A DNA stretch of 5,283 bases from Acidobacteriaceae bacterium. GTDB taxonomy: Bacteria; Acidobacteriota; Terriglobia; Terriglobales; Acidobacteriaceae. Position numbers and translations under genes: made by a program. Within the stretch, counting starts at the first letter, position 1, and the number at the start of each line of letters is the position of its first letter. Of this stretch, positions 1-4,945 are shown in pieces. The stretch is from assembly GCA_003154055.1 (NCBI GenBank), contig PMCH01000095.1, positions 1,815-7,097 of the forward strand, given 5' to 3'. The notes under the pieces are model-generated. The model worked only from the letters and a program-made list of their open reading frames with translations. It was not told the origin of the DNA and did no database searches.

Positions 1-185
1 ATCTGGATGAAGCTGCCGCCCACGGTAGGCACGCGCTGCGCAAACCGCTCCACGATTTCGGTCGACGGCGTAATCGGATACCCCGCCGCAAACCTCGCCC
101 CGGCTGCCAGCGCCCCTTCGCAGCAGGCATGGTCGCCATCAATAAAATGAGTACCCGTCAGTACTCCCCGCGGATCAGCTTTCAT
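1..185 (-). CDS. korA: 2-oxoacid:ferredoxin oxidoreductase alpha subunit, N-terminal part (runs off left edge)
   Basis: Only the first 61 codons are present. The enzyme family (2-oxoglutarate, branched-chain 2-oxoacid and pyruvate ferredoxin oxidoreductases) oxidatively decarboxylates a 2-oxoacid with thiamine diphosphate and CoA, making acyl-CoA and reduced ferredoxin in the cytoplasm. What is seen: a stretch with CCEGALAAGARFAAGYPITP (residues 21-40), the alpha-subunit signature around YPITPST, followed by an E-I-V-E-R-F helix and the VGGSFIQ segment that normally precedes the M-E-D-E motif just outside the window. The ATG start (185-183) overlaps the korD stop (184-182) as ATGA, with an AAGGTGAG ribosome binding site just upstream. 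The coupling to a two-cluster ferredoxin subunit suggests a Kor- or Vor-type enzyme with separate subunits; a beta subunit should follow to the left. The substrate (2-oxoglutarate or another 2-oxoacid) cannot be decided from this fragment. Confidence 0.87.
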   Translation of the reverse strand, partial: MKADPRGVLTGTHFIDGDHACCEGALAAGARFAAGYPITPSTEIVERFAQRVPTVGGSFIQ

Positions 186-421
186 TTCTCACCTTCGTCT
201 TTGGGCTCCTGCGTTCTTTTTCCGTAAATAGCGAAGTCCGGACAGTACATTCCGCACAGGTCGCATCCGCTGCACTTGTCCGGCGCCACCACGTGCGGCG
301 GATGGTATCCCTTGGAATTAAATGCCGAGGACAACGCCAGCACCTTGGTAGGACAGAATTCGACGCAGAATCCGCATGCCTTGCATCGCTCAACCACGAT
401 GGAAACACGCCCTTTAGCCAC
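182..421 (-). CDS. korD: 2-oxoacid:ferredoxin oxidoreductase delta subunit (2x[4Fe-4S] ferredoxin)
   Basis: A small cytoplasmic iron-sulfur subunit (79 aa) that carries electrons from the catalytic alpha/beta subunits to ferredoxin. Two complete CxxCxxCxxxCP motifs are visible: Cys13-16-19-23 followed by Pro24, and Cys50-53-56-60 followed by Pro61. They are separated by a linker of about 26 residues, as in the 8Fe ferredoxin-like delta subunit of KorDABC/VorDABC enzymes. The tail (from about residue 68) is Lys/Glu-rich. I chose the GTG at 421 because a GGGGG tract lies 5 nt upstream and the protein then begins M-A-K-G-R-V, as many KorD proteins do. An in-frame GTG at 433 would add four residues but has no good binding site. 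The stop overlaps the korA start by 4 nt. This is probably the first gene of its operon, since a promoter-like region lies directly upstream. A free ferredoxin is the alternative, but the overlap with korA argues against it. Confidence 0.87.
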   Translation of the reverse strand: MAKGRVSIVVERCKACGFCVEFCPTKVLALSSAFNSKGYHPPHVVAPDKCSGCDLCGMYCPDFAIYGKRTQEPKDEGEK

Positions 422-426
422 GCATA

Positions 427-431
427 CCCCC
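427..431 (-). promoter_or_regulatory. Ribosome binding site favouring the GTG start of korD at 421
   Basis: A GGGGG tract sits five bases (TATGC) upstream of the GTG at 421. It pairs only partly with anti-Shine-Dalgarno CCUCC, with G-U pairs, but is better than anything ahead of the alternative GTG at 433, which follows CTCCCGGTC. Confidence 0.45.
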
Positions 432-440
432 ACGACCGGG

Positions 441-454
441 AGCGTTGGGCGCCC
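441..454 (+). repeat. Copy 1 of AGCGTTGG/GGCGCC motif
   Basis: Reads AGCGTTGGGCGCCC. It matches copy 3 (610-622) apart from one extra G, in the same orientation. It ends in the perfect 8-base palindrome GGGCGCCC (447-454) and lies between the predicted korD promoter and the korD start. Confidence 0.5.
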
Positions 455-470
455 CCGAGGTTCACTAAAG

Positions 471-476
471 ATTATG
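471..476 (-). promoter_or_regulatory. Candidate -10 element of the korDA promoter
   Basis: On the minus strand the bases read CATAAT, five of six matching TATAAT, in one of the few AT-rich patches of the gap. It would place transcription start near 464 and give a leader of about 43 bases to the korD GTG at 421. No TTGACA-like -35 box lies 16-18 bases upstream (the sequence there is GC-rich, around CACCGCCC), which would fit an activator-dependent promoter. This is a sequence match only; a single hexamer of this quality can arise by chance. Confidence 0.35.
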
Positions 477-490
477 GATTTTCAGGTCGC

Positions 491-520
491 AGGGCGGTGT
501 GATGTGGGTCACGCGGCCCT
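491..520. promoter_or_regulatory. Extended dyad with CRP/FNR-family-like operator core
   Basis: Thirty bases centred at 505.5. The core 498-513 is TGTGA-N6-TCACG, nine of ten matches to the CRP consensus TGTGA-N6-TCACA, with GTGA/TCAC perfectly symmetric. The symmetry continues outward: AGGGC at 491-495 matches GCCCT at 516-520, with mismatches only at 496/515 and 498/513. If the CATAAT box at 476-471 is used, the centre falls at -41.5, the classic class II activator position. Two more GTGA half-sites follow at 521-524 and 526-529. The same dyad could instead form an RNA hairpin, but no U-tract follows on either strand, so a terminator is unlikely. Binding by a CRP/FNR-type regulator is inference. 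Confidence 0.45.
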
Positions 521-542
521 GTGAGGTGAACTACAGGGAGAT

Positions 543-554
543 AGCGCCAATGCT
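543..554 (-). repeat. Copy 2 of AGCGTTGG/GGCGCC motif, inverted
   Basis: On the minus strand it reads AGCATTGGCGCT, the inverse of copies 1 and 3. Against copy 3 (610-621) it forms an inverted repeat with 10 of 12 positions paired and a spacer of about 55 bases. As plus-strand RNA one of the two remaining positions is a G-U pair. Confidence 0.5.
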
Positions 555-609
555 GACAGACAGTTAGCCGCGAAGGGACGAGGTGAGGCAGGAAAAGTCA
601 TTGGAAGGT

Positions 610-622
610 AGCGTTGGCGCCC
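610..622 (+). repeat. Copy 3 of AGCGTTGG/GGCGCC motif
   Basis: Reads AGCGTTGGCGCCC and lies some 30 bases beyond the npdG stop. It is a direct repeat of 441-454 (one base shorter) and can pair with the inverted copy at 543-554. Confidence 0.5.
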
Positions 623-649
623 TCGCCGGCCGCGCTGAGTGTTCCCGAA

Positions 650-1351
650 CTAAGGCGAGTCCATCCCGGTCTTGTAAGCACTCTCCGGCAGCCCCGTAAT
701 CCGCACTCCGCCATGCCCTTTGTGCCGGATGTTCAACCCGATCAGCAGCGCGGTAATTTGCTCAATGATGCGCGCATTCTCCAGTTTGCCCCCGTCAATG
801 GCGCGCACCCGGGGAATCTTTACCGCTAAGTCCATTGTGATCTGCGCGGCATTCGGATCATCGCTGCAAACGATCACATCGCAATCCACATCCTCATCCC
901 CATTGAGCACGTCGGCCGACACATTCTGGAACGCGGCCACCACCGACACTCCCTTGGGAACAAGCTCCGCAGTTTGTTGAGCCGCCGATCCTTGCCACAC
1001 ACCGAGCGTCCGGCTTGCTCGCCCGCCCACACTCGCAGCTAAAGGCACAGTCGCATCAATCAGCACGCTGCCCGAACGAATCGCAGTCTTGAGTTGCTTC
1101 AGCAGCGCCGCCGCGCCTTCGAATGGAACCGTCAGCACCAGAAGATCGTTAGCCGCGCAAGCCGCCGAATTTTCCGCGCCCGAAACCTTAGCCTGTGCGC
1201 CGACTCGTTGCCGGATCTTTTCCGCTGCCTGCTCTGCCCGCGTCGCATCCCGCGATCCGATAACGACCGTTTCGCCCGCCCGCGCCCAGCGTAGCGCCAA
1301 CCCCATGCCCGCCGGTCCCGTCCCGCCAATCACAGCGATCGTTCTGCTCAT
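650..1351 (-). CDS. npdG: NADPH:F420 oxidoreductase (F420-dependent NADP reductase)
   Basis: Cytoplasmic 233-aa enzyme (also called Fno) that transfers hydride between NADPH and coenzyme F420. The N-terminus is a Rossmann fold with the Fno-type glycine motif GGTGPAGMGLALRWA (residues 9-23). A strand then ends in G-S-R (32-34), the position where the 2'-phosphate of NADP is normally recognised. The C-terminal segment with K-L-E-N-A-R and the run A-L-L-I-G-L-N-I-R-H-K, followed by G-G-V-R-I-T-G-L, is characteristic of this family. Length is typical (about 210-240). The ATG at 1351 overlaps the cofH stop as ATGA and has GGAG five bases upstream; a longer reading from a GTG at 1375 would add eight unconserved residues. 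It is the last gene of the F420 operon, so cofactor synthesis and its reduction by NADPH are co-expressed. Confidence 0.93.
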   Translation of the reverse strand: MSRTIAVIGGTGPAGMGLALRWARAGETVVIGSRDATRAEQAAEKIRQRVGAQAKVSGAENSAACAANDLLVLTVPFEGAAALLKQLKTAIRSGSVLIDATVPLAASVGGRASRTLGVWQGSAAQQTAELVPKGVSVVAAFQNVSADVLNGDEDVDCDVIVCSDDPNAAQITMDLAVKIPRVRAIDGGKLENARIIEQITALLIGLNIRHKGHGGVRITGLPESAYKTGMDSP

Positions 1352-2580
1352 GCCAACTCCGGAACAAGCCCCCACTCCGAGCTCACGCTCTCAACCGGCA
1401 GCTTGATCTGCATGCGCGAATACTTCGTGTTGCGCTCCGCCGGAATGCGCCCAATTTCCAGGATCATCGACTGAAAATCTTCCGGACTGGTGTACTGCCC
1501 CGCCGTCGCTCCAGCCTCCCGCGAAATATTTTCTTCCATCAGCGTCCCGCCGTAGTCATTGGCGCCGGCATGCAGGCACAACTGCGAAAGTCTCCGGTTC
1601 AGCTTCACCCACGACACTTGAATGTTGTGAATGGACCCAGCCAGCAAAATGCGAGCCAGCGCGTGCACCTTCAGATGTTCCGCAAGCGTCGGCCCCGACC
1701 GCGCCAGCCCCTGCTGAAACAGTAGTGTGTTCTGATGCACAAACCCCAGCGGCACAAATTCCGTGAACCCGCCCGTCTCGCTCTGGATTTCCCGGAACAG
1801 CATCAACTGCCGCACCCAGTGCTCCGGCGTTTCCATGTGCCCGTACATCAGGGTCGAGGTGCTGCGGATCCCGCAAGCATGCGCTGTTCGAATCACTTCC
1901 TGCCACTGCGCACTCGAGAGTTTATTCCGCGAGAGCACCTGCCGCACTTCATCGTCCAGAATCTCCGCTGCCGTTCCCGGCAGCGTGTCGAGCCCGTTAT
2001 CGCGCAGCATCGCCAGATATTCGCCGAGCGGCATCCCGGTTAACTCCACGCCGTACACAATCTCCATCGGAGAGAACGCGTGAACATGCATCCCCGGCAC
2101 CGCGTTCTTCACCGCGCGCAGAATGTCGCGATAATAGAACGGCGGCAGGCCATGCGGCAGCCCGCCCTGAATGCAGACTTCGGTGGCCCCCAGGTCCCAG
2201 GCTTCTTTCGCCTTCCTGCCCATGTCTTCCAGCGAATGAAAATACGAGTCACCCTCGCGTGGGCCCCGGCTGAATGCGCAGAACTTGCAGCCGACAAAAC
2301 AAATATTCGTGAAATTGATGTTGCGGTTGACCACGTAGCTGACGATGTTCCCCACCAACTCGCGCCGCAGCAGATCGGCCGCCACCAGCAGCGCCGTCAA
2401 GTCCGCGCCTTCCGCGTTGGCCAGGCGGTAGCGCTCTTGATCCGTCAGGCACGCGCCATCCTGCTGCTCCAGCACGCGCTCGAGGGGTCCGCGAATATCC
2501 GTCGAAGCGCGTAGCGCAGCGTCATCCCACGTCAATGAGGGAAATCGTTCCAGTTCCGACTCCGGTGACTGCCAGGCCAC
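1348..2580 (-). CDS. cofH: Fo synthase subunit 2, radical SAM (5-amino-6-(D-ribitylamino)uracil--L-tyrosine 4-hydroxyphenyl transferase)
   Basis: 410-aa radical SAM enzyme. CofH cleaves the side chain of tyrosine and attaches the 4-hydroxybenzyl group to 5-amino-6-ribitylaminouracil, the flavin precursor; CofG then closes the ring to give Fo. Seen: the SAM cluster motif CxxxCxxC at Cys94, Cys98 and Cys101, preceded by R-N-I-N-F-T-N-I; E-V-C-I-Q-G-G (134-140); H-V-H-A-F-S-P-M-E-I (165-174); L-P-G-T-A-A-E-I-L (200-208); H-A-G-A-N-D-Y-G-G-T-L (337-347); and N-I-S-R-E-A-G-A (351-358), all typical of the CofH/MqnE/MqnC group. The F420 context picks CofH over menaquinone enzymes. The start is GTG, supported by AGGAG seven bases upstream. 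The N-terminal ~70 residues before the barrel are helical and a little longer than in archaeal CofH. The stop overlaps npdG by 4 nt. Confidence 0.94.
   Translation of the reverse strand: MAWQSPESELERFPSLTWDDAALRASTDIRGPLERVLEQQDGACLTDQERYRLANAEGADLTALLVAADLLRRELVGNIVSYVVNRNINFTNICFVGCKFCAFSRGPREGDSYFHSLEDMGRKAKEAWDLGATEVCIQGGLPHGLPPFYYRDILRAVKNAVPGMHVHAFSPMEIVYGVELTGMPLGEYLAMLRDNGLDTLPGTAAEILDDEVRQVLSRNKLSSAQWQEVIRTAHACGIRSTSTLMYGHMETPEHWVRQLMLFREIQSETGGFTEFVPLGFVHQNTLLFQQGLARSGPTLAEHLKVHALARILLAGSIHNIQVSWVKLNRRLSQLCLHAGANDYGGTLMEENISREAGATAGQYTSPEDFQSMILEIGRIPAERNTKYSRMQIKLPVESVSSEWGLVPELA
1357..1360 (-). promoter_or_regulatory. Ribosome binding site of npdG
   Basis: GGAG lies five bases (TTGGC) ahead of the ATG at 1351, inside the last codons of cofH. 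It decides the start in favour of 1351 over the upstream GTG at 1375. Confidence 0.6.
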
Positions 2581-2587
2581 AGAATTT

Positions 2588-2592
2588 CTCCT
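2588..2592 (-). promoter_or_regulatory. Ribosome binding site of cofH, overlapping the cofE stop
   Basis: On the minus strand TAGGAG (2593-2588) combines the cofE stop TAG with a strong AGGAG, seven bases ahead of the GTG at 2580. A ribosome ending cofE sits directly on the site, which favours coupled re-initiation on cofH and confirms the GTG start. Confidence 0.75.
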
Positions 2593-3352
2593 ATCGAAAA
2601 AGGTCGTACTTCGCCGGCCGGATCATTTCTCGTGCCGAGCCCTTCCCCCGGCGATAACCAAACCCACGAATCACGCAAGCCGGCGTGCCCTCGAGCTTGC
2701 CGCAGACCAGTCCCGCCGCACAAGCCAGCTCGTCGGCCACCGCATCAATGCTGACCCGCAGCGGATAACCGTGCCGGTCACGCCGTCCGCGGTAGTCCAC
2801 CAGCGGCCGCATCCCCGCAACTCCGATCGCCACTTCCGTGAGCCCTTCGCGCCAAGGACGCCCGAAACTGTCGCTGACGATGACCGCGATATCCACCCCC
2901 AGCCGCTTCTTCAAAGCTCGACGCAATCCCGCCGCCGACCGGTCCGGATCCTTCGGCAGCAACGCCGCGTGCGTGCCGCCATCGACATTGGAAACATCCA
3001 CTCCGCTATTGGCGCAGATGAATCCATGCCGCGTCTCGGTGATCAGCACGCCACGTTTTCGCCGTACCACGCGCCGGCTCTCGCGCAGGGCAAGTTCCGT
3101 AACGCGTGCATCGAGTCCATAGCGTCGAGCCCAAGCCCGCGAAGCCGCCGACGGATGCACTTCGTCCAAGGCCACCAGCGCGCCCTCGGACTTCGAAACA
3201 ACCTTGTGCTTCACCACCAGGACGTCTCCATCCTGAAACTGCAATCCTGATGCCTTGGCCGCCGCAAGCAGTGATTCGCTCAGCGATTCCCGAGCATGAA
3301 TCTCTCCAGCAACGGTCAGCGGAAGAATCCGAATCTCGCCCGCACTACCCAC
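2591..3352 (-). CDS. cofE: Coenzyme F420-0:L-glutamate ligase
   Basis: 253-aa GTP-dependent ligase that adds gamma-linked L-glutamate residues to F420-0. Family segments seen: V-V-K-H-K-V-V-S-K-S-E-G (46-57), R-H-G-F-I-C-A-N-S-G-V-D (108-119), L-P-K-D-P-D-R-S-A (132-140), V-S-D-S-F-G-R-P-W-R (159-168) followed by the A-I-G-V-A-G segment, and near the C-terminus A-D-E-L, then G-K-L-E-G-T-P. Asp119 and Asp161 lie in regions expected to hold the metal ions. The length equals free-standing archaeal CofE (about 250); the C-terminal nitroreductase domain of actinobacterial FbiB is absent. The start is taken as GTG 3352, overlapping cofC by 8 nt with a weak AGG six bases ahead. An in-frame TTG at 3358 would add two residues. 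The reading frame stays open to 3613, but that extension lies inside cofC in another frame and is not protein-like. Confidence 0.93.
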   Translation of the reverse strand: MGSAGEIRILPLTVAGEIHARESLSESLLAAAKASGLQFQDGDVLVVKHKVVSKSEGALVALDEVHPSAASRAWARRYGLDARVTELALRESRRVVRRKRGVLITETRHGFICANSGVDVSNVDGGTHAALLPKDPDRSAAGLRRALKKRLGVDIAVIVSDSFGRPWREGLTEVAIGVAGMRPLVDYRGRRDRHGYPLRVSIDAVADELACAAGLVCGKLEGTPACVIRGFGYRRGKGSAREMIRPAKYDLFR

Positions 3353-3998
3353 TGACAACCTGCTCGCGAGCATCCAACTTCCAGCTCCGGACCAGCTCCT
3401 GCGACCTCCGGTTCCCCCGCCCCGTTGCCAGTGCCTGCAAATCCTCCGGACGATCCACATCCCGCGCGATCCCCGGCAGCTCCAGGACCACACACCGCAG
3501 CCCGGTTGCCCGGGCCGCCGCCAGATGAGGCAGAAAACTGTCATTCCCAAAACGCAACGGAAACAAGTCCGCTGGCGCCCGCAAAACTGCATTCGTGCCG
3601 TGCCCCGCCGCATCCGGAACCAGCACCGTTCCTGCGCTCTCCGCCGAGTCCATGATCATCTGCAATTCCGCCCCGTCAATCAGCGGAATATCCGCCGGGA
3701 TCACCAGCGTGCTGCCGGCGCCCCGCTCCATGCAAACCGCCGTTGCCATTTCGATGGCGCCGGTCTCCCCGGGATTCAATTCATCCGCAATCACCTGAAA
3801 ATCGAATCGAGCCGCCAACTCGGCAGCAAACGGATCACTCGTCACCACCGCCACTTCCGGCCGTCCCTGCCAACGCGACACCGTGTCCAGCACGTCCTCG
3901 CACATGGCGCGTGCCAGTTCCCCGCGCTCCTCCGGACTCAGCACGGGAGACAGCCGCTGCTTCGCGTTCACCAGATTCTTTACCGGAATTAGAATCAT
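3345..3998 (-). CDS. cofC: F420 guanylyltransferase (2-phospho-L-lactate / phosphoenolpyruvate type)
   Basis: 217-aa nucleotidyltransferase that couples GTP to a phosphorylated C3 acid, giving the guanylylated donor used by CofD. Seen: the N-terminal P-V-K-N-L-x-N-A-K-Q-R-L loop (5-16), which binds the nucleotide; a strand ending in I-P-A-D-I-P-L-I, with the metal-binding Asp of this MobA/GT-A-like fold; P-D-A-A-G-H-G-T-N-A-V-L-R; R-F-G-N-D-S-F, the site of the acid; and a C-terminal D-V-D-R-P-E-D-L. Length is typical (about 200-220). ATG 3998 overlaps the cofD stop as ATGA, with only a weak GGAT about five bases upstream, so translation probably relies on coupling. Whether the substrate is 2-phospho-L-lactate (archaeal CofC), phosphoenolpyruvate (FbiD) or 3-phosphoglycerate cannot be read from the sequence by eye. 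Confidence 0.92.
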   Translation of the reverse strand: MILIPVKNLVNAKQRLSPVLSPEERGELARAMCEDVLDTVSRWQGRPEVAVVTSDPFAAELAARFDFQVIADELNPGETGAIEMATAVCMERGAGSTLVIPADIPLIDGAELQMIMDSAESAGTVLVPDAAGHGTNAVLRAPADLFPLRFGNDSFLPHLAAARATGLRCVVLELPGIARDVDRPEDLQALATGRGNRRSQELVRSWKLDAREQVVSG

Positions 3999-4945
3999 GA
4001 GTGATCCGATGCCGCCGGAGACTGCAGAGCGGCCTTGAGCACTGCCTGTGCCAACGCTACCCGGTCGTCATTGGTGCGCATGATCGACGGCGTGCCGTGC
4101 ACCCTCATTCCGCTGCGGCGCAACCCTTCCGCCGCCGCAGCGTCTCGCGTGTCCACCACCAGCAGGTCGAGAAAATCGCGATAGTACTCCGCGACGCCTG
4201 CAATTGAAACCTCACAGCCCTGCGACTGCATCAAGATCCCGGCCGGCCCCGACACTGCGGCATCTCCCACGATCGGGCTGACGGCCGCAATCCGCGCTCG
4301 ACTCTCGCGCAAGGCCTCGCGAATTCCCGGTACCGCCAATATCGGCGCAATGCTGGTCACCGGGTTGCTTGGCGCCAGCAGCACCACTTCCGAGTTCCGA
4401 ATCGCTTCCATCACTCCCGGCGCAGGTTCCGCGTCGGAAGCGCCGGCGAAGCGCACCGATTCCACCGGGTCCTGGTACCAGCGCTGCACAAAATACTCTT
4501 CAAAACTGAGTTCGCCGATCGGAGTTCCGATTCGTGTTTCGACGCGCGAGTTGCTCATCGGCAGGATCCGCGCCTTCACTCCCAGCCGCCCCGAAATTTC
4601 AGCCGTGACCTCGGTTAGCGTCTTCCCATCCGACAGCAACTTCGAGCGCAGAATATGCGTGGCCAGATCGCGATCGCCCGCATGGAACCAGATCGGCTGT
4701 CCCAGTTGCCCCATCGCCTGCAGGCAATAAAAAGTATCGCCCTTCACGCCCCATCCGCGCTCCTGGCTCAACTTTCCCGCCAGGATGTACGTGATCGAAT
4801 CCACATCTGGAGACACATACAGTCCCCACCACAGCAGATCATCGGCGGTATTCACGATGACAGTCAATTCCTCGCCGGCCACGATCTGGCGCAGTCCGTC
4901 CACGAACTTCGCGCCGCCCGTCCCGCCGGTAAGAACCGTGATCAC
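3995..4945 (-). CDS. cofD: 2-phospho-L-lactate (or PEP) transferase, F420-0 / dehydro-F420-0 synthase
   Basis: 316-aa transferase that moves the phospholactyl or phosphoenolpyruvyl group from the guanylylated donor to Fo, releasing GMP. Seen in order: the nucleotide-binding loop L-T-G-G-T-G-G-A-K at 5-13; N-T-A-D-D at 32-36 with S-P-D-V-D-S at 45-50, the Asp-rich region expected to bind the metal; G-W-G-V-K-G-D-T-F (64-72); W-F-H-A-G-D-R-D-L-A-T-H (86-97), the Fo-binding region; A-P-S-N-P-V-T-S-I followed by A-V-P-G-I-R; and V-S-P-I-V-G-D-A-A-V-S-G-P. This is the full CofD/FbiA signature set and a usual length (about 300-330). The start is GTG 4945, overlapping the cofG stop as GTGA, with GGAGGG four bases upstream. 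The stop overlaps cofC by 4 nt. The residues after N-T-A-D-D (L-L-W-W-G-L) are a mild departure from the F-E-H-L-G-L often seen there. Confidence 0.95.
   Translation of the reverse strand: MITVLTGGTGGAKFVDGLRQIVAGEELTVIVNTADDLLWWGLYVSPDVDSITYILAGKLSQERGWGVKGDTFYCLQAMGQLGQPIWFHAGDRDLATHILRSKLLSDGKTLTEVTAEISGRLGVKARILPMSNSRVETRIGTPIGELSFEEYFVQRWYQDPVESVRFAGASDAEPAPGVMEAIRNSEVVLLAPSNPVTSIAPILAVPGIREALRESRARIAAVSPIVGDAAVSGPAGILMQSQGCEVSIAGVAEYYRDFLDLLVVDTRDAAAAEGLRRSGMRVHGTPSIMRTNDDRVALAQAVLKAALQSPAASDHS

Larger units (their letters stand above)
434..649. other. Non-coding gap between npdG and korD
   Basis: About 216 bases (228 if korD starts at 421) without a credible gene on either strand. It separates the F420 operon from the kor genes; every other junction in the window overlaps or is 10 nt. 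Contents seen: a candidate -10 (471-476), the dyad at 491-520, a second short inverted repeat CCCTGT (517-522)/ACAGGG (533-538) that shares bases with that dyad, and three copies of an AGCGTTGG/GGCGCC motif. No hairpin followed by a T-run was found after npdG, so how that transcript ends is not clear. Confidence 0.7.

Noticed and set aside
491..520. Rho-independent terminator for npdG
   Set aside because: The stem is good, but no T-run follows on the minus strand (GCGACCTG comes next) or on the plus strand. It also lies 130 bases beyond the npdG stop.
509..601. 30-codon minus-strand frame (ATG at 601, TGA at 511-509) in the npdG-korD gap
   Set aside because: No ribosome binding site precedes the ATG, the sequence is Ser/Pro/Ala-rich without features, and it runs through the dyad. 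It could be a leader peptide, but nothing supports it.
615..649. GC-rich hairpin right after npdG (GCGCGGCCGGCG region) as terminator
   Set aside because: The palindromic bits are short (GCCGGC, CGGCCG, GGCGCC) and there is no T-tract. They are expected by chance in sequence this GC-rich.
2080..2514. 144-residue plus-strand open frame
   Set aside because: Antisense shadow of cofH. It has no recognisable motif and no plausible ribosome binding site, and cofH is fully supported by conserved motifs.
1348..2580. Menaquinone (futalosine) pathway radical SAM enzyme MqnC or MqnE
   Set aside because: The families are related and share motifs, but the gene is embedded between cofE and npdG in a complete F420 operon and carries the CofH-type core motifs.
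2771..3250. 159-residue plus-strand open frame
   Set aside because: Antisense shadow of cofE in GC-rich sequence, with an Arg/Pro/Ser/His-rich, low-quality composition.
3353..3613. N-terminal extension of cofE giving a 340-residue protein
   Set aside because: It lies wholly within cofC in another frame, is rich in Arg, Trp and Cys without family similarity, and would be about 90 residues longer than any free CofE.
3525..3992. 155-residue plus-strand open frame
   Set aside because: Antisense to cofC; its Arg/His-rich composition is typical of a shadow frame.
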